Shown piece after piece: positions 8,496-16,164 of a stretch of DNA of 64,000 bases (position 1 is the stretch's first letter; each line of letters begins with the position of its first letter). Source of the stretch: Microbacterium sp. T32 (GTDB lineage Bacteria; Actinomycetota; Actinomycetes; Actinomycetales; Microbacteriaceae); contig NZ_LQQP01000077.1 in the NCBI RefSeq assembly GCF_001619615.1, positions 62,001 to 126,000 of the forward strand, given 5' to 3'. Under the pieces are notes generated by a model. The model was not told the DNA's origin, did no database searches, and saw only the letters and a program-made list of their open reading frames with translations. The translations under genes and the position numbers were made by a program.

Positions 8496-9248
8496 CTAAC
8501 GCCGGTAGCCCAGGGCGCGCTCGGTGTCGCGCGCGGCGCGGTGCAGCTCGCCGAGGGCGAACTGCGTCTCGGCGTCGCGTGGGAGAACGACCGACAGCGC
8601 GGCGATCACCGCGCCCGTCTCGTCACGCACGGGGACGGCCACCCCCGTGGACACCTCGTCGACATAGCCCGGGGCGATGACGTGGCCGAGTGTCCGGATC
8701 TCGGCGAGGGTGCGGCGCAGGGTCGCGGGGTCGACGATCGTGGACGGCGTCACCGGCGTGAGCGGTCCCCCGAGCACGCGCTCCTGCAGGTCGCGCGGAC
8801 CGAAGGCGAGCAGCACGAGCCCCGACGAGGACGCGTGCAGCGGCAGCCGTCCCGCGACGCGCGTGATGTTCGCCCCCGAGTCCGGCGCGCTCAGCCGCTC
8901 GAGGAACAGCGCCTCGTCCTGCTCGAGGATCGCGAGCTGCGTGTGCTCCCGCACGCGCACCTGGACCCGCTCCATGAACGGCAGCGCCGCCTGCCGCAGA
9001 CGCAGCGCGTGTGACGAGCGCGTCGCCAGCTCCCACAACCGCATGCCGACGCGCACCCGGCGCTCCTCGTCGCGCTCGAGGAGTCCGGCATCCACGAGTT
9101 CGTTCACGATCCGGTGCGCGGACGAGCTCGGCAGGCCCGCCCGGCGGCCGATCTCGGCGGTCGTCTGCGCGGTGCGCGTGGGCGTGAAGGTCTCCAGGAT
9201 GCGCACCAGGCGATCGGTCACCGAGTCGCCCGAGGGGGAGTTGGCCAT
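8496..9248 (-). CDS. IclR-family regulator of the pob/pca genes
   Basis: A 250-residue protein with an N-terminal winged helix (residues about 10-75, AEIGRRAGLPSSSAHRIVNE as recognition region) and the C-terminal IclR effector domain (ASSSGLVLLAF, STGVAVPVRDETGAVIAAL). This is the layout of PcaR/PobR/PcaU, which sense protocatechuate, 4-hydroxybenzoate or beta-ketoadipate. It is divergent from pcaH with 91 nt between and lies next to pobA. CCC-N7-GGG elements at both promoters are plausible targets. Whether it activates or represses cannot be told. Start ATG 9248 gives the normal family length. Confidence 0.88.
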   Translation of the reverse strand: MANSPSGDSVTDRLVRILETFTPTRTAQTTAEIGRRAGLPSSSAHRIVNELVDAGLLERDEERRVRVGMRLWELATRSSHALRLRQAALPFMERVQVRVREHTQLAILEQDEALFLERLSAPDSGANITRVAGRLPLHASSSGLVLLAFGPRDLQERVLGGPLTPVTPSTIVDPATLRRTLAEIRTLGHVIAPGYVDEVSTGVAVPVRDETGAVIAALSVVLPRDAETQFALGELHRAARDTERALGYRR

Positions 9249-9268
9249 GGACTCAGGATGCCACGACT

Positions 9269-9281
9269 CCCATTCAGCGGG
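9269..9281. promoter_or_regulatory. Candidate IclR operator between iclR gene and pcaH
   Basis: CCCATTCAGCGGG, with CCC/GGG arms seven bases apart, is in the 91-nt divergent promoter region. The paired site before pobA (8382-8394) differs at three positions. Function inferred. Confidence 0.45.
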
Positions 9282-9339
9282 AACGCGCTGGCGCACGACT
9301 CGGGGCATGCCGGAACATGGATCGGTCGAAGGAGACCCG

Positions 9340-10152
9340 ATGTCCCGCACCCCCGCCGCTGCCCCCGAATCGCTCCTCGCCGCCCCCGACCAGGCGACGC
9401 AGGACGAGATCACCCGCGAGATCCAGGCCGCGCACGCCGCGCTCGAGGCCCGCGAGGCCGCGGGCGAGCAGCTCCCCGCGACCGCGTACGACTTCCCCGC
9501 GTACCGGTCGAGCGTGCTCCGCCACCCCACGAAGAACCCGAAGCTCGTCGACCCCGAGACCATCGAGCTGTTCTCGCCCGCGTTCGGGCAGCGCGACGTC
9601 GCCGCGATCGAGTCGGACCTCACGCTGCAGCACGCCGGCGAGCCGCTCGGTGAGCGCATGACCGTGCGGGGGCGCCTGCTCGACTCGTGGGGGCGGCCGC
9701 TCGCGAATCAGCTCATCGAGATCTGGCAGGCCAACTCGGCGGGCCGCTACATCCACCAGCGCGACCAGCACCCCGCTCCGCTCGATCCGAATTTCACCGG
9801 TGCCGGCCGTGCGATCACGAACGACGCGGGCGAGTACGCCTTCACGACGATCAAGCCCGGCCCCTACCCGTGGAAGAACCACCGCAACGCCTGGCGTCCG
9901 GCGCACATCCACTTCTCGGTGTTCGGCACGTCGTTCACGCAGCGCCTCGTGACGCAGATGTACTTCCCCGGCGACCCGCTGTTCGCGCTCGACCCGATCT
10001 ACAACAGCATCCACCGGCAGAAGGACCGCGACGCCCTCGTCGGCGTCTACGACCACGACCTCACCTCCCCCGAGTGGGCCACCGGCTACCGGTTCGACAT
10101 CGTCGTCGACGGCCCCGACCAGACGTACTTCGAGCAGGAGGGCGACGCATGA
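9340..10152 (+). CDS. pcaH: Protocatechuate 3,4-dioxygenase, beta subunit
   Basis: A 270-residue intradiol dioxygenase subunit. All four non-heme Fe(III) ligands of the beta subunit are visible: Tyr137 (SAGRYIH), Tyr176 (KPGPYPWKNH), and His189 and His191 (RPAHIHFSV). With PcaG it opens protocatechuate to 3-carboxy-cis,cis-muconate. ATG 9340 has GAAGGAG eight nt upstream. It is the first gene of pcaHGBDC, and its stop overlaps the pcaG start (ATGA), so the two subunits are translationally coupled. Confidence 0.95.
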   Translation: MSRTPAAAPESLLAAPDQATQDEITREIQAAHAALEAREAAGEQLPATAYDFPAYRSSVLRHPTKNPKLVDPETIELFSPAFGQRDVAAIESDLTLQHAGEPLGERMTVRGRLLDSWGRPLANQLIEIWQANSAGRYIHQRDQHPAPLDPNFTGAGRAITNDAGEYAFTTIKPGPYPWKNHRNAWRPAHIHFSVFGTSFTQRLVTQMYFPGDPLFALDPIYNSIHRQKDRDALVGVYDHDLTSPEWATGYRFDIVVDGPDQTYFEQEGDA

Positions 10153-10697
10153 TCCCCCCGAAGACCCACCGCCCGACGCCCGGCCAGACGGTCGGCCCGT
10201 TCTTCGCCTACGGGCTGGAGTTCCCGAAGCAGCACGAGGTCGCGTCCCCGCACTCGCCCGGCGCGATCGTGCTCGGTGGCACCGTATACGACGGTGCGGG
10301 AGCCCCGATCCCGGATGCGCTGGTCGAGATCTTCGCGGCGGATGCCGACGGCTCGGTGTCCCGTGCGCGCGGCGCGTTCCGCCGCGACGACCACACGTTC
10401 ACCGGATTCGGGCGCGCCTTCACGAACGACGAGGGGCACTACGAGTTCTGGACGCGCGAGCCCGGTGGTACGGCGGCCTTCTTCGCGGCGATCGTGTTCG
10501 CGCGCGGCCTTCCGAACAAGCTGCACACGCGCATCTACGTCCCCGGCGACGACGCCGCGTTCGCCGCCGACCCGCTGCTGTCCTCGCTCGACGCGGACGA
10601 GCGCGCTAGCCTCGTGGCGACGCGTACGCCCGACGGACACCTCCACCACGACATCCGGCTGCAGGGCGAGAAGGAGACGGTCTTCCTTGCCTTCTGA
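10149..10697 (+). CDS. pcaG: Protocatechuate 3,4-dioxygenase, alpha subunit
   Basis: A 182-residue protein with the alpha-subunit opening TPGQTVGPFFAYGL and the beta-sandwich core LGGTVYDGAGAPIPDALVEI. As in the family, it lacks the complete iron ligand set and shapes the active site with PcaH. It overlaps pcaH by 4 nt and pcaB by 11 nt, indicating one operon. Confidence 0.93.
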   Translation: MIPPKTHRPTPGQTVGPFFAYGLEFPKQHEVASPHSPGAIVLGGTVYDGAGAPIPDALVEIFAADADGSVSRARGAFRRDDHTFTGFGRAFTNDEGHYEFWTREPGGTAAFFAAIVFARGLPNKLHTRIYVPGDDAAFAADPLLSSLDADERASLVATRTPDGHLHHDIRLQGEKETVFLAF

Positions 10698-12012
10698 CCC
10701 CCTCGACGCCGGGCTCCTCTCGCCGGCGACCGTCGGTCACGACATCCTCGTCTCGGATCGGGCGTACCTGGATGCGCTCGTCCGCGCGGAGTGCGCGCTC
10801 GTCACGGCCTACGCCGATCGGGGCGTCGCGCCCCGCGAGATCGCGGTCGCCGTGGATCACTCGTTCGGCCTGGACCAGAAGGACGGCTCGCCGTCGCTCG
10901 GCATCGACCTCGGCGCGCTCGCGGCCGCGTCGGTGGCCGGCGGCAACCCGGTGATCCCGCTCGTCGGCGAGCTGAAGGGCCGCGTGCCCGCCGCGTGCCG
11001 CCCCTGGATCCACCGCGGCGCGACGAGCCAGGACATCCTCGACACCGCGACGATGATCGTCGCGCGCGCCGCGGTCGCGCAGATCGTCGCGTCCCTCACG
11101 CACACCGGACAGTGGCTGCGGGCGCTCGCCGAGACGCACGCCGACACCGTCGCCGCGGCCCGCACGCTCACGCAGCACGCCGTCCCCACGACGGTCGGTG
11201 CGCGCGCGGCGGCGTGGGAGCGTGGCATCCATCGCTCGCGGGTGCGGCTGGAGGCGCTGGTGTTCCCCGCGCAGCTCGGCGGAGCGGCCGGAACCCTGGC
11301 GTCGTTCGTCGAGATCACGGGATCGGTGGATGCCGCTGCCGCCCTGCCCGCGGCGTACGCCGAGGCTGCGGGGCTCGACGTGCCCGACGCGCCGTGGCAC
11401 GTCACGCGGTGGCCGGTGACCGAGCTGGGCGACGCGCTCGTGCAGGCGATCGACGCGCTCGGCGCGTTCGCGGCCGACGTCGCGACCCTCAGCCGCACCG
11501 AGATCGGCGAGGTCGCCGAGGGCACCGGCGGCGGATCCTCGGCCATGCCGCAGAAGCAGAATCCGGCCGAAGCCGTGCTCCTCCGCTCCGCCGCGCTGCG
11601 CGCGCCGCAGCTGGCCGCGACGCTGCACCTGGCATCCGCTCTCGCCGTCGACGAGCGCCCCGACGGAGCCTGGCACGCCGAGTGGCCGACGCTGCGCGAG
11701 CTGCTGCGCCTCGCGCTGGGCGCGTCGTGGCACGCGTCGTCGCTCGCGGCGCACCTGCGCATCGACACGGATGCCGTGGCCCGGAACCTCGCGCTCACCG
11801 GCGGCCGCATCGTCAGCGAGCGCCTGCGCGGGGTGCTCGTGCCGCTGATCGGGGCGGACCGTTTCGCGGCGCTCGTCGGCGGCGACGGCGACCTCGGGGA
11901 GGCGCTGCGCGCGCTGCCCGAGACCCGCGACCTCGATCTCGACGCGCTGCTCGACCCGGCCGGCTACGTCGGCCTCGCGCCGCGCCTGGCCCGCACGGGG
12001 GACGCCCGATGA
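10687..12012 (+). CDS. pcaB: 3-carboxy-cis,cis-muconate cycloisomerase
   Basis: A 441-residue member of the fumarase/aspartase superfamily. The signature GGSSAMPQKQNP near residues 280-291 carries the catalytic Ser loop, and HRGATSQDILDTA near 116-128 is the second conserved region. It converts 3-carboxymuconate to 4-carboxymuconolactone. TTG 10687, ten nt after AAGGAG, is the start that gives the usual N-terminus (LSPATVGHDILVSD). It overlaps pcaG by 11 nt and pcaD by 4 nt. Confidence 0.93.
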   Translation: MPSDPLDAGLLSPATVGHDILVSDRAYLDALVRAECALVTAYADRGVAPREIAVAVDHSFGLDQKDGSPSLGIDLGALAAASVAGGNPVIPLVGELKGRVPAACRPWIHRGATSQDILDTATMIVARAAVAQIVASLTHTGQWLRALAETHADTVAAARTLTQHAVPTTVGARAAAWERGIHRSRVRLEALVFPAQLGGAAGTLASFVEITGSVDAAAALPAAYAEAAGLDVPDAPWHVTRWPVTELGDALVQAIDALGAFAADVATLSRTEIGEVAEGTGGGSSAMPQKQNPAEAVLLRSAALRAPQLAATLHLASALAVDERPDGAWHAEWPTLRELLRLALGASWHASSLAAHLRIDTDAVARNLALTGGRIVSERLRGVLVPLIGADRFAALVGGDGDLGEALRALPETRDLDLDALLDPAGYVGLAPRLARTGDAR

Positions 12013-12776
12013 TCGCGCTCACCGCCCCCGTCGGCCCCGCCGACGCGCCCCTCGTCGTTCTGGGGCCGTCGCTCGGCACATCGACGATCCTGTGGGAGGA
12101 CGTCGTGCCGCTGTTGGCCGACGACTACCGCGTCGCGGCGTGGGACCTCCCGGGCCACGGCGCGGGTCCGGTGGCGACAGGAGCGTTCACCGTCGCCGAC
12201 CTCGCCGATGCGGTCGCCGCCGCCGTCCCCGACGAGACGTTCCTCTACGCCGGCGTCTCGCTCGGCGGCGCGACAGGCCTCGAGCTGGCGCTGCGCCACG
12301 GCCCCCGGCTGCGCGCCGCCGCGATCGTGGCATCCGGAGCCCTGCTCGGTGAACCGCAGGGGTGGATCGACCGGGCCGCACAGGCGCGGACGCAGAGCAC
12401 CTCGAGCCTCATCATCGGTTCGGCGCAGCGCTGGTTCGCCCCCGACTCGATGGCCCGGCGCCCCGAGCTCAGCGGCCGCCTGCTGCACGTCCTGCAGGAC
12501 GCCGACGACGAGAGCTACGCCCGCTGCTGCGAGGCGCTCGCCGCGTACGACGTGCGGTCGTCGCTCGGTGAGATCAAGGTGCCGGTGCTCGCGGCGTGGG
12601 GGCAGTTCGACGCCGTCGCGCCCGAGGAGAAGGCCGTCGAGATCGCTTCGGGTGTGGCCGACGGCCGCGCGGTGCGCATCGACGACGCGGGTCACCTGCC
12701 GCCCGCGGAGCAGCCGGAGGCCGTGGCATCCGTCCTCCGATCCTTCTTCGCCACCGTCTCGGGAGACGATGCCTGA
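12009..12776 (+). CDS. pcaD: 3-oxoadipate enol-lactonase
   Basis: A 255-residue alpha/beta hydrolase. The nucleophile elbow GVSLGG has Ser84, and Asp201 (GQFDAV) and His229 (DAGHLPP) complete the triad. The early LGPSLGTSTILWE oxyanion region is typical of PcaD. It hydrolyses beta-ketoadipate enol-lactone to beta-ketoadipate. In many actinobacteria pcaD and pcaC are fused (pcaL); here they are separate but overlap by one base (TGATG). The next steps (3-oxoadipate CoA-transferase and thiolase) are not in the window. Confidence 0.92.
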   Translation: MIALTAPVGPADAPLVVLGPSLGTSTILWEDVVPLLADDYRVAAWDLPGHGAGPVATGAFTVADLADAVAAAVPDETFLYAGVSLGGATGLELALRHGPRLRAAAIVASGALLGEPQGWIDRAAQARTQSTSSLIIGSAQRWFAPDSMARRPELSGRLLHVLQDADDESYARCCEALAAYDVRSSLGEIKVPVLAAWGQFDAVAPEEKAVEIASGVADGRAVRIDDAGHLPPAEQPEAVASVLRSFFATVSGDDA

Positions 12777-13156
12777 TGGCCACCGACCAGGAACGCTACG
12801 ACCAGGGCATGGTGGTGCGCCGCGAGGTGCTGTCGGACGCGCACGTCGACCGCGCGACCGCCGCCGCGACCGAGCTCACCGCCGACTGGCAGGACTTCAT
12901 CACGCGCGTGGCGTGGGGCGACGTGTGGTCGCGGCCGGGTCTGGATCGTCGCTCGCGCTCCGTCGCGGTGCTGTCGTCGCTCATCGCCCACGGCCACCAC
13001 GAGGAGCTCGCGATGCACCTGCGCGCGGCGATCCGCAACGGCCTGACCATCGATGAGATCCGCGAGGTCATCCTGCAGTCCGCGATCTACTCCGGAGTCC
13101 CCGCCGCGAACACGGCGTTCCGCATCGCGTCCGAGGTGTTCCGCACGGACGCGTGA
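12776..13156 (+). CDS. pcaC: 4-carboxymuconolactone decarboxylase
   Basis: A 126-residue protein of the AhpD/carboxymuconolactone decarboxylase fold, containing WGDVWSRPGLDRRSRS and the AHGHHEELAMHLRAAIRNG helix. It decarboxylates 4-carboxymuconolactone to the beta-ketoadipate enol-lactone consumed by PcaD. It closes the pcaHGBDC operon; its TGA stop lies inside a short remnant of the 65-nt palindrome. Confidence 0.92.
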   Translation: MATDQERYDQGMVVRREVLSDAHVDRATAAATELTADWQDFITRVAWGDVWSRPGLDRRSRSVAVLSSLIAHGHHEELAMHLRAAIRNGLTIDEIREVILQSAIYSGVPAANTAFRIASEVFRTDA

Positions 13157-13167
13157 CCCCTCACGCG
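13151..13167. repeat. Collapsed remnant of the 65-nt palindrome
   Basis: GCGTGACCCCTCACGCG joins the outermost left-arm bases to the end of the right arm of the 65-nt repeat, with the interior missing. As at 50582 and 54227 it supplies the TGA stop codon of the upstream gene (pcaC). It could be an internal deletion of a full copy. Confidence 0.55.
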
Positions 13168-13190
13168 GGCTGATGCGGGGGATCAGCAAC

Positions 13191-13215
13191 GCTTATGTCG
13201 GAATCGGGCATAAGC
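13191..13215. promoter_or_regulatory. Inverted repeat in the promoter of the fused deglycosidase operon
   Basis: GCTTATG and its exact complement CATAAGC are separated by 11 nt, 42 nt upstream of the ATG at 13257. GCTTATG also occurs in the promoter zones at 27421 and (reverse) 40295-40301, and CTTATG is directly repeated at 21745 and 21767. A shared regulator is possible but unproven. Confidence 0.45.
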
Positions 13216-13256
13216 GGGGTAGCGTCGAGAGCGAACCCCAGAGAGAGTGAGCGACG

Positions 13257-14558
13257 ATGCTTCTCGAAAGAGACCTCATCCAGTCCGTCGGATTCCGCAA
13301 CGTCCGCGAGGGCGGCGAGATCACCGGCTTCCAGTTCCGCGTCCGCATGCCGTCGTACCGCGGCATGGCCGCCTCCCTCATCGACGGAATCGGCGTGAGC
13401 ATCCCCGGGCTCGTCGACGTCGCCCCCGACGTGCCGCTGTGGACGCTGCAGGGGAAGCAGTACACGCTCGCCGAGCTGTGGGACGGCGACGGCGTGCGCT
13501 GGCCGCTCGAGGACGCGGCGATCGTGACCGTGCCGCTCCCGGGCGGTCTGCCCGACGGTGTGCACGAGCTGTCGATCGAGCTGCGGCTGCGCATGTCGTA
13601 CATCCCGCAGGAGCACCAGCCGAGCACCTACCGCGTGACCAAGCACGTCACCCTTGCGCCCGAGGCATCCGGTGCTCCCTTCCAATACGGCGTCTCGCTC
13701 TACAGCTACATGAGTGACTTCGGCACGGTCATGGACCTCGAGACCGCGATGGCCTCGATCGCCGACATCGGCGCGACGGGCCTCGAGATCCTCGGCGAGG
13801 CGCACATCCCGAACTACCCGAACCCCTCCGACGAGTGGGTCGAGCAGTGGTTCGCGCTGCTGCAGAAGTACGGCCTCGAGCCGACGAACTACGGCTCCTG
13901 GATCGACACGCGCCTGCACTCCAGCGGCCCGAACGCCCGCGACATGACCGCTGAAGAGGGCGCCGCCGTCCTGCAGCGCGACCTGCGCCTCGCGAAGCGC
14001 CTCGGTTTCCGGTTCGTGCGGCCGAAGATCGGCGTCGTCTCCAGCGACCTCGTCCCGCACCCGATCTGGACCGAGGCCGTCGAGGCCTCGCTGCCGCTGG
14101 CGGAAGAGCTCGACGTCATCATCTGCCCCGAGATCCATTCGCCGACGCCGATCAAGCACGAGGTGGTCGAGGACTACATCGCCCTCATCCGCCGCACCGG
14201 CACGAAGCACTTCCGGCTGCTGCTGGACACCGGGATCTTCCAGGACCGCCCGATTCCGCTCAAGCCCGGCGAGCTGCCCGGCCAGCGCCCGGCGTTCCTC
14301 GACGGCATCCATGTCGACCCCAACGACGTGTTCGACGTCATCGACAACGTGGTGTTCATCCAGGCGAAGTTCCACGACATCGACGAAGAGCTCGACGACA
14401 AGCAGATCCCGTGGGAGCCGGTGCTCCGCGCGCTGAAGGACGCCGGGTACACCGGCTACCTCTCGAGCGAGTACGAGGGCGAGCGCGAGCCGTGGCGCTC
14501 GATCGAGCAGGTGCGCCGCCAGCACTCGCTCATCCGCCAGATCGCCGACCGGCTCTGA
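13257..14558 (+). CDS. Fused C-glycoside deglycosidase-like enzyme (beta-alpha fusion), type I
   Basis: A 433-residue protein joining two families normally encoded separately. Residues 1 to about 135 are a small beta-sandwich of the DUF6379/CarC-DgpC type, ending in LSIELRLRMSYIPQEHQP. From about 142 (FQYGVSLYSYMSDFG) a TIM barrel of the CarB/DgpB sugar-isomerase type follows. Predicted metal ligands are Glu292 (CPEIH), Asp324 (LLLDTG), Gln369 (FIQAKF) and Glu405 (SSEYEG). Gln in place of His at the third position is also seen in the hydroxypyruvate isomerase family. Characterised relatives use Mn2+ to break the C-C bond of 3-keto-C-glycosides. The N-terminal domain is most like the 27504 gene in position and size. 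It is the first of two adjacent fusions, probably one operon. Confidence 0.75.
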   Translation: MLLERDLIQSVGFRNVREGGEITGFQFRVRMPSYRGMAASLIDGIGVSIPGLVDVAPDVPLWTLQGKQYTLAELWDGDGVRWPLEDAAIVTVPLPGGLPDGVHELSIELRLRMSYIPQEHQPSTYRVTKHVTLAPEASGAPFQYGVSLYSYMSDFGTVMDLETAMASIADIGATGLEILGEAHIPNYPNPSDEWVEQWFALLQKYGLEPTNYGSWIDTRLHSSGPNARDMTAEEGAAVLQRDLRLAKRLGFRFVRPKIGVVSSDLVPHPIWTEAVEASLPLAEELDVIICPEIHSPTPIKHEVVEDYIALIRRTGTKHFRLLLDTGIFQDRPIPLKPGELPGQRPAFLDGIHVDPNDVFDVIDNVVFIQAKFHDIDEELDDKQIPWEPVLRALKDAGYTGYLSSEYEGEREPWRSIEQVRRQHSLIRQIADRL

Positions 14559-14568
14559 GGCGGCCGCC

Positions 14569-16044
14569 GTGCCGAACGGACTGATCCACGACGACAGCCT
14601 CCGTCCCCACCCGGACGGGCTCGCGCTGCGCCTGACGATCCCCTGGTACCGCAGCCTGTGGCTGTCGTCGGTCACGTCGCTCGACCTCTCCGTCGACGGG
14701 GAGCGAGTGGATGCCGACGACCTCCGGTTCGAGCTCGGCGACCGCACGTACCGCCTCGACGACCTGCCGGAGCAGAGCGAGACGCTGTGGTTCCTGCAGC
14801 AGCACCCGCTGCTCGTGGCGCGGCGCGCCGAGCCCGTCGCCCTCGGCGAGACGCACGACGTCGTGCTGCACGGCGAGCTGCGGCTGCCCTACATGCAGAT
14901 CGCGCCCGGGGTCGACGGCGGACCCGGGATGTACGTGCCGAACGTGGTGCACGACGTGAAGACTCTGACGGTCGTCGACGCGGATGCCGCGCCCCCGGCG
15001 CTCGTGCACGAAGTGGCGCCGCCGCCGCCCGCCGTCGACGGCGACCCGTTCCAGCTCGGGCTCACGCTCTACTCCGCCAGCGCGGAGTTCCGCGCCGGGT
15101 GGTACGACTTCGACGGGCTGCTCGACCGGGTGGCGGAGCTCGGGATCGGGCCCGGCATCGAGATCGTGGCATCCCAGATGGTGCCGACGTATCCGGTCGT
15201 CGGCGACGACTTCGTGCGCACGTGGCGCGCGGCGTTCGACCGGCACGGGTTCGTCGCGAGCTCGTTCGGGGCGAACCTCGACATGGGCCGCCGCCGCGAT
15301 CGCGACATGACGCCGGACGAGGAGCTCGCCTTCTCGACCCTCATGTTCGAGGGCGCGAAGAAGCTCGGGTTCCCGCTCGTGCGCATCCAGTCGGCCAAGC
15401 CCGATCTCCTGCGCCGGCTGCTGCCGATCGCGGAGGAGCTCGAGCTGAAGCTCGCGTACGAGATCCATGCGCCGATGGGCCCGAACGCCGAGCCGATCCT
15501 GCGCGTGCGCGAGACGTACGCCGAGCTCGACTCGCCGCTGCTGGGCTTCGTCGCCGACTTCTCCTCGACCATGCACGCGATGTCGCCGACCCTGCTGCGC
15601 GCCGTCCGCCGCGCGGGGCTCGACGACGAGGCGGTCGCGCGTCTCCAGGAGATCTGGGCGACGGATGCCACCATGCAGGCGCGTCAGCAGGAGTTCCTCG
15701 GCTACCTCCGCGGCCGGGACTTCGACCCGGGGCGCCTCGGATCGTTCGCGCACCTCGCCTTCAACATGCACGGCCGCGTCGACCCGCGCGAGTGGGCCGA
15801 CATCATGCCGCAGATCCTGCACGTGCACGCGAAGTTCTACGACATCGACGACGACGGCGAGGAGCCGGCGATCGACTACCCCGAGCTCGTGCGCGTCTTC
15901 GTCGAGGGCGGCTACCGGGGCTTCTGGTCGAGCGAGTGGGAGGGCCACGCGTTCGCCGAACTCGGCGAGGTCGACCCGCTGCTGCTCGTCCGCCGCCAGC
16001 ACGACCTCATCCGCGCGTCGATGCGGGCGGTGCCGGCACTCTGA
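14569..16044 (+). CDS. Fused C-glycoside deglycosidase-like enzyme (beta-alpha fusion), type II
   Basis: A 491-residue fusion. Residues 1-136 are the beta domain (IPWYRSLWLS, LPEQSETLWF, PYMQIAPGVDGGPG), then an Ala/Pro-rich linker at about 137-158. The TIM-barrel alpha domain starts at about 160. Predicted metal ligands are Glu298 (YEIHAP), Asp330 (VADFSST), His420 (LHVHAKF) and Glu456 (SSEWEG). The beta part closely matches the separate 30883 gene and the alpha part the separate 29031 gene, so this gene is a natural fusion of that pair. GTG 14569 follows the previous stop by 10 nt, with only a weak GAGG. The substrate is presumably a 3-keto-C-glycoside. Confidence 0.75.
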   Translation: MPNGLIHDDSLRPHPDGLALRLTIPWYRSLWLSSVTSLDLSVDGERVDADDLRFELGDRTYRLDDLPEQSETLWFLQQHPLLVARRAEPVALGETHDVVLHGELRLPYMQIAPGVDGGPGMYVPNVVHDVKTLTVVDADAAPPALVHEVAPPPPAVDGDPFQLGLTLYSASAEFRAGWYDFDGLLDRVAELGIGPGIEIVASQMVPTYPVVGDDFVRTWRAAFDRHGFVASSFGANLDMGRRRDRDMTPDEELAFSTLMFEGAKKLGFPLVRIQSAKPDLLRRLLPIAEELELKLAYEIHAPMGPNAEPILRVRETYAELDSPLLGFVADFSSTMHAMSPTLLRAVRRAGLDDEAVARLQEIWATDATMQARQQEFLGYLRGRDFDPGRLGSFAHLAFNMHGRVDPREWADIMPQILHVHAKFYDIDDDGEEPAIDYPELVRVFVEGGYRGFWSSEWEGHAFAELGEVDPLLLVRRQHDLIRASMRAVPAL

Positions 16045-16103
16045 CCGTTCCCACAGCCCTGTGGGCTGCGTCGTCCCCGTCGCGCGGCGGCGCGAACCTC
16101 AAG

Positions 16104-16154
16104 AATCTACTAAATGTCCTAATGTGATGTCTTAATTAGCAAGTTTAGTAGATT
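16104..16154 (+). promoter_or_regulatory. AT-rich inverted repeat before the fic gene
   Basis: AATCTACTAAA and its exact complement TTTAGTAGATT are separated by 29 nt, with a nested CTAAT/ATTAG pair, directly ahead of the fic ribosome-binding site. The stretch is strikingly AT-rich for this genome. It is a good candidate operator for the winged-helix C-terminus of the Fic protein itself. Confidence 0.5.
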
Positions 16155-16164
16155 GAGGAGCAGG

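Noticed and set aside
13257-14558. Gln369 as a lost metal ligand making the fused enzyme inactive
   Set aside because: Gln at this position is a normal metal ligand in the hydroxypyruvate isomerase branch of the fold, so inactivity does not follow.
13161-14747. 528-codon minus-strand frame opposite the fused deglycosidase gene
   Set aside because: Composition-driven shadow of a high-GC gene; the plus strand encodes an unmistakable two-domain protein.
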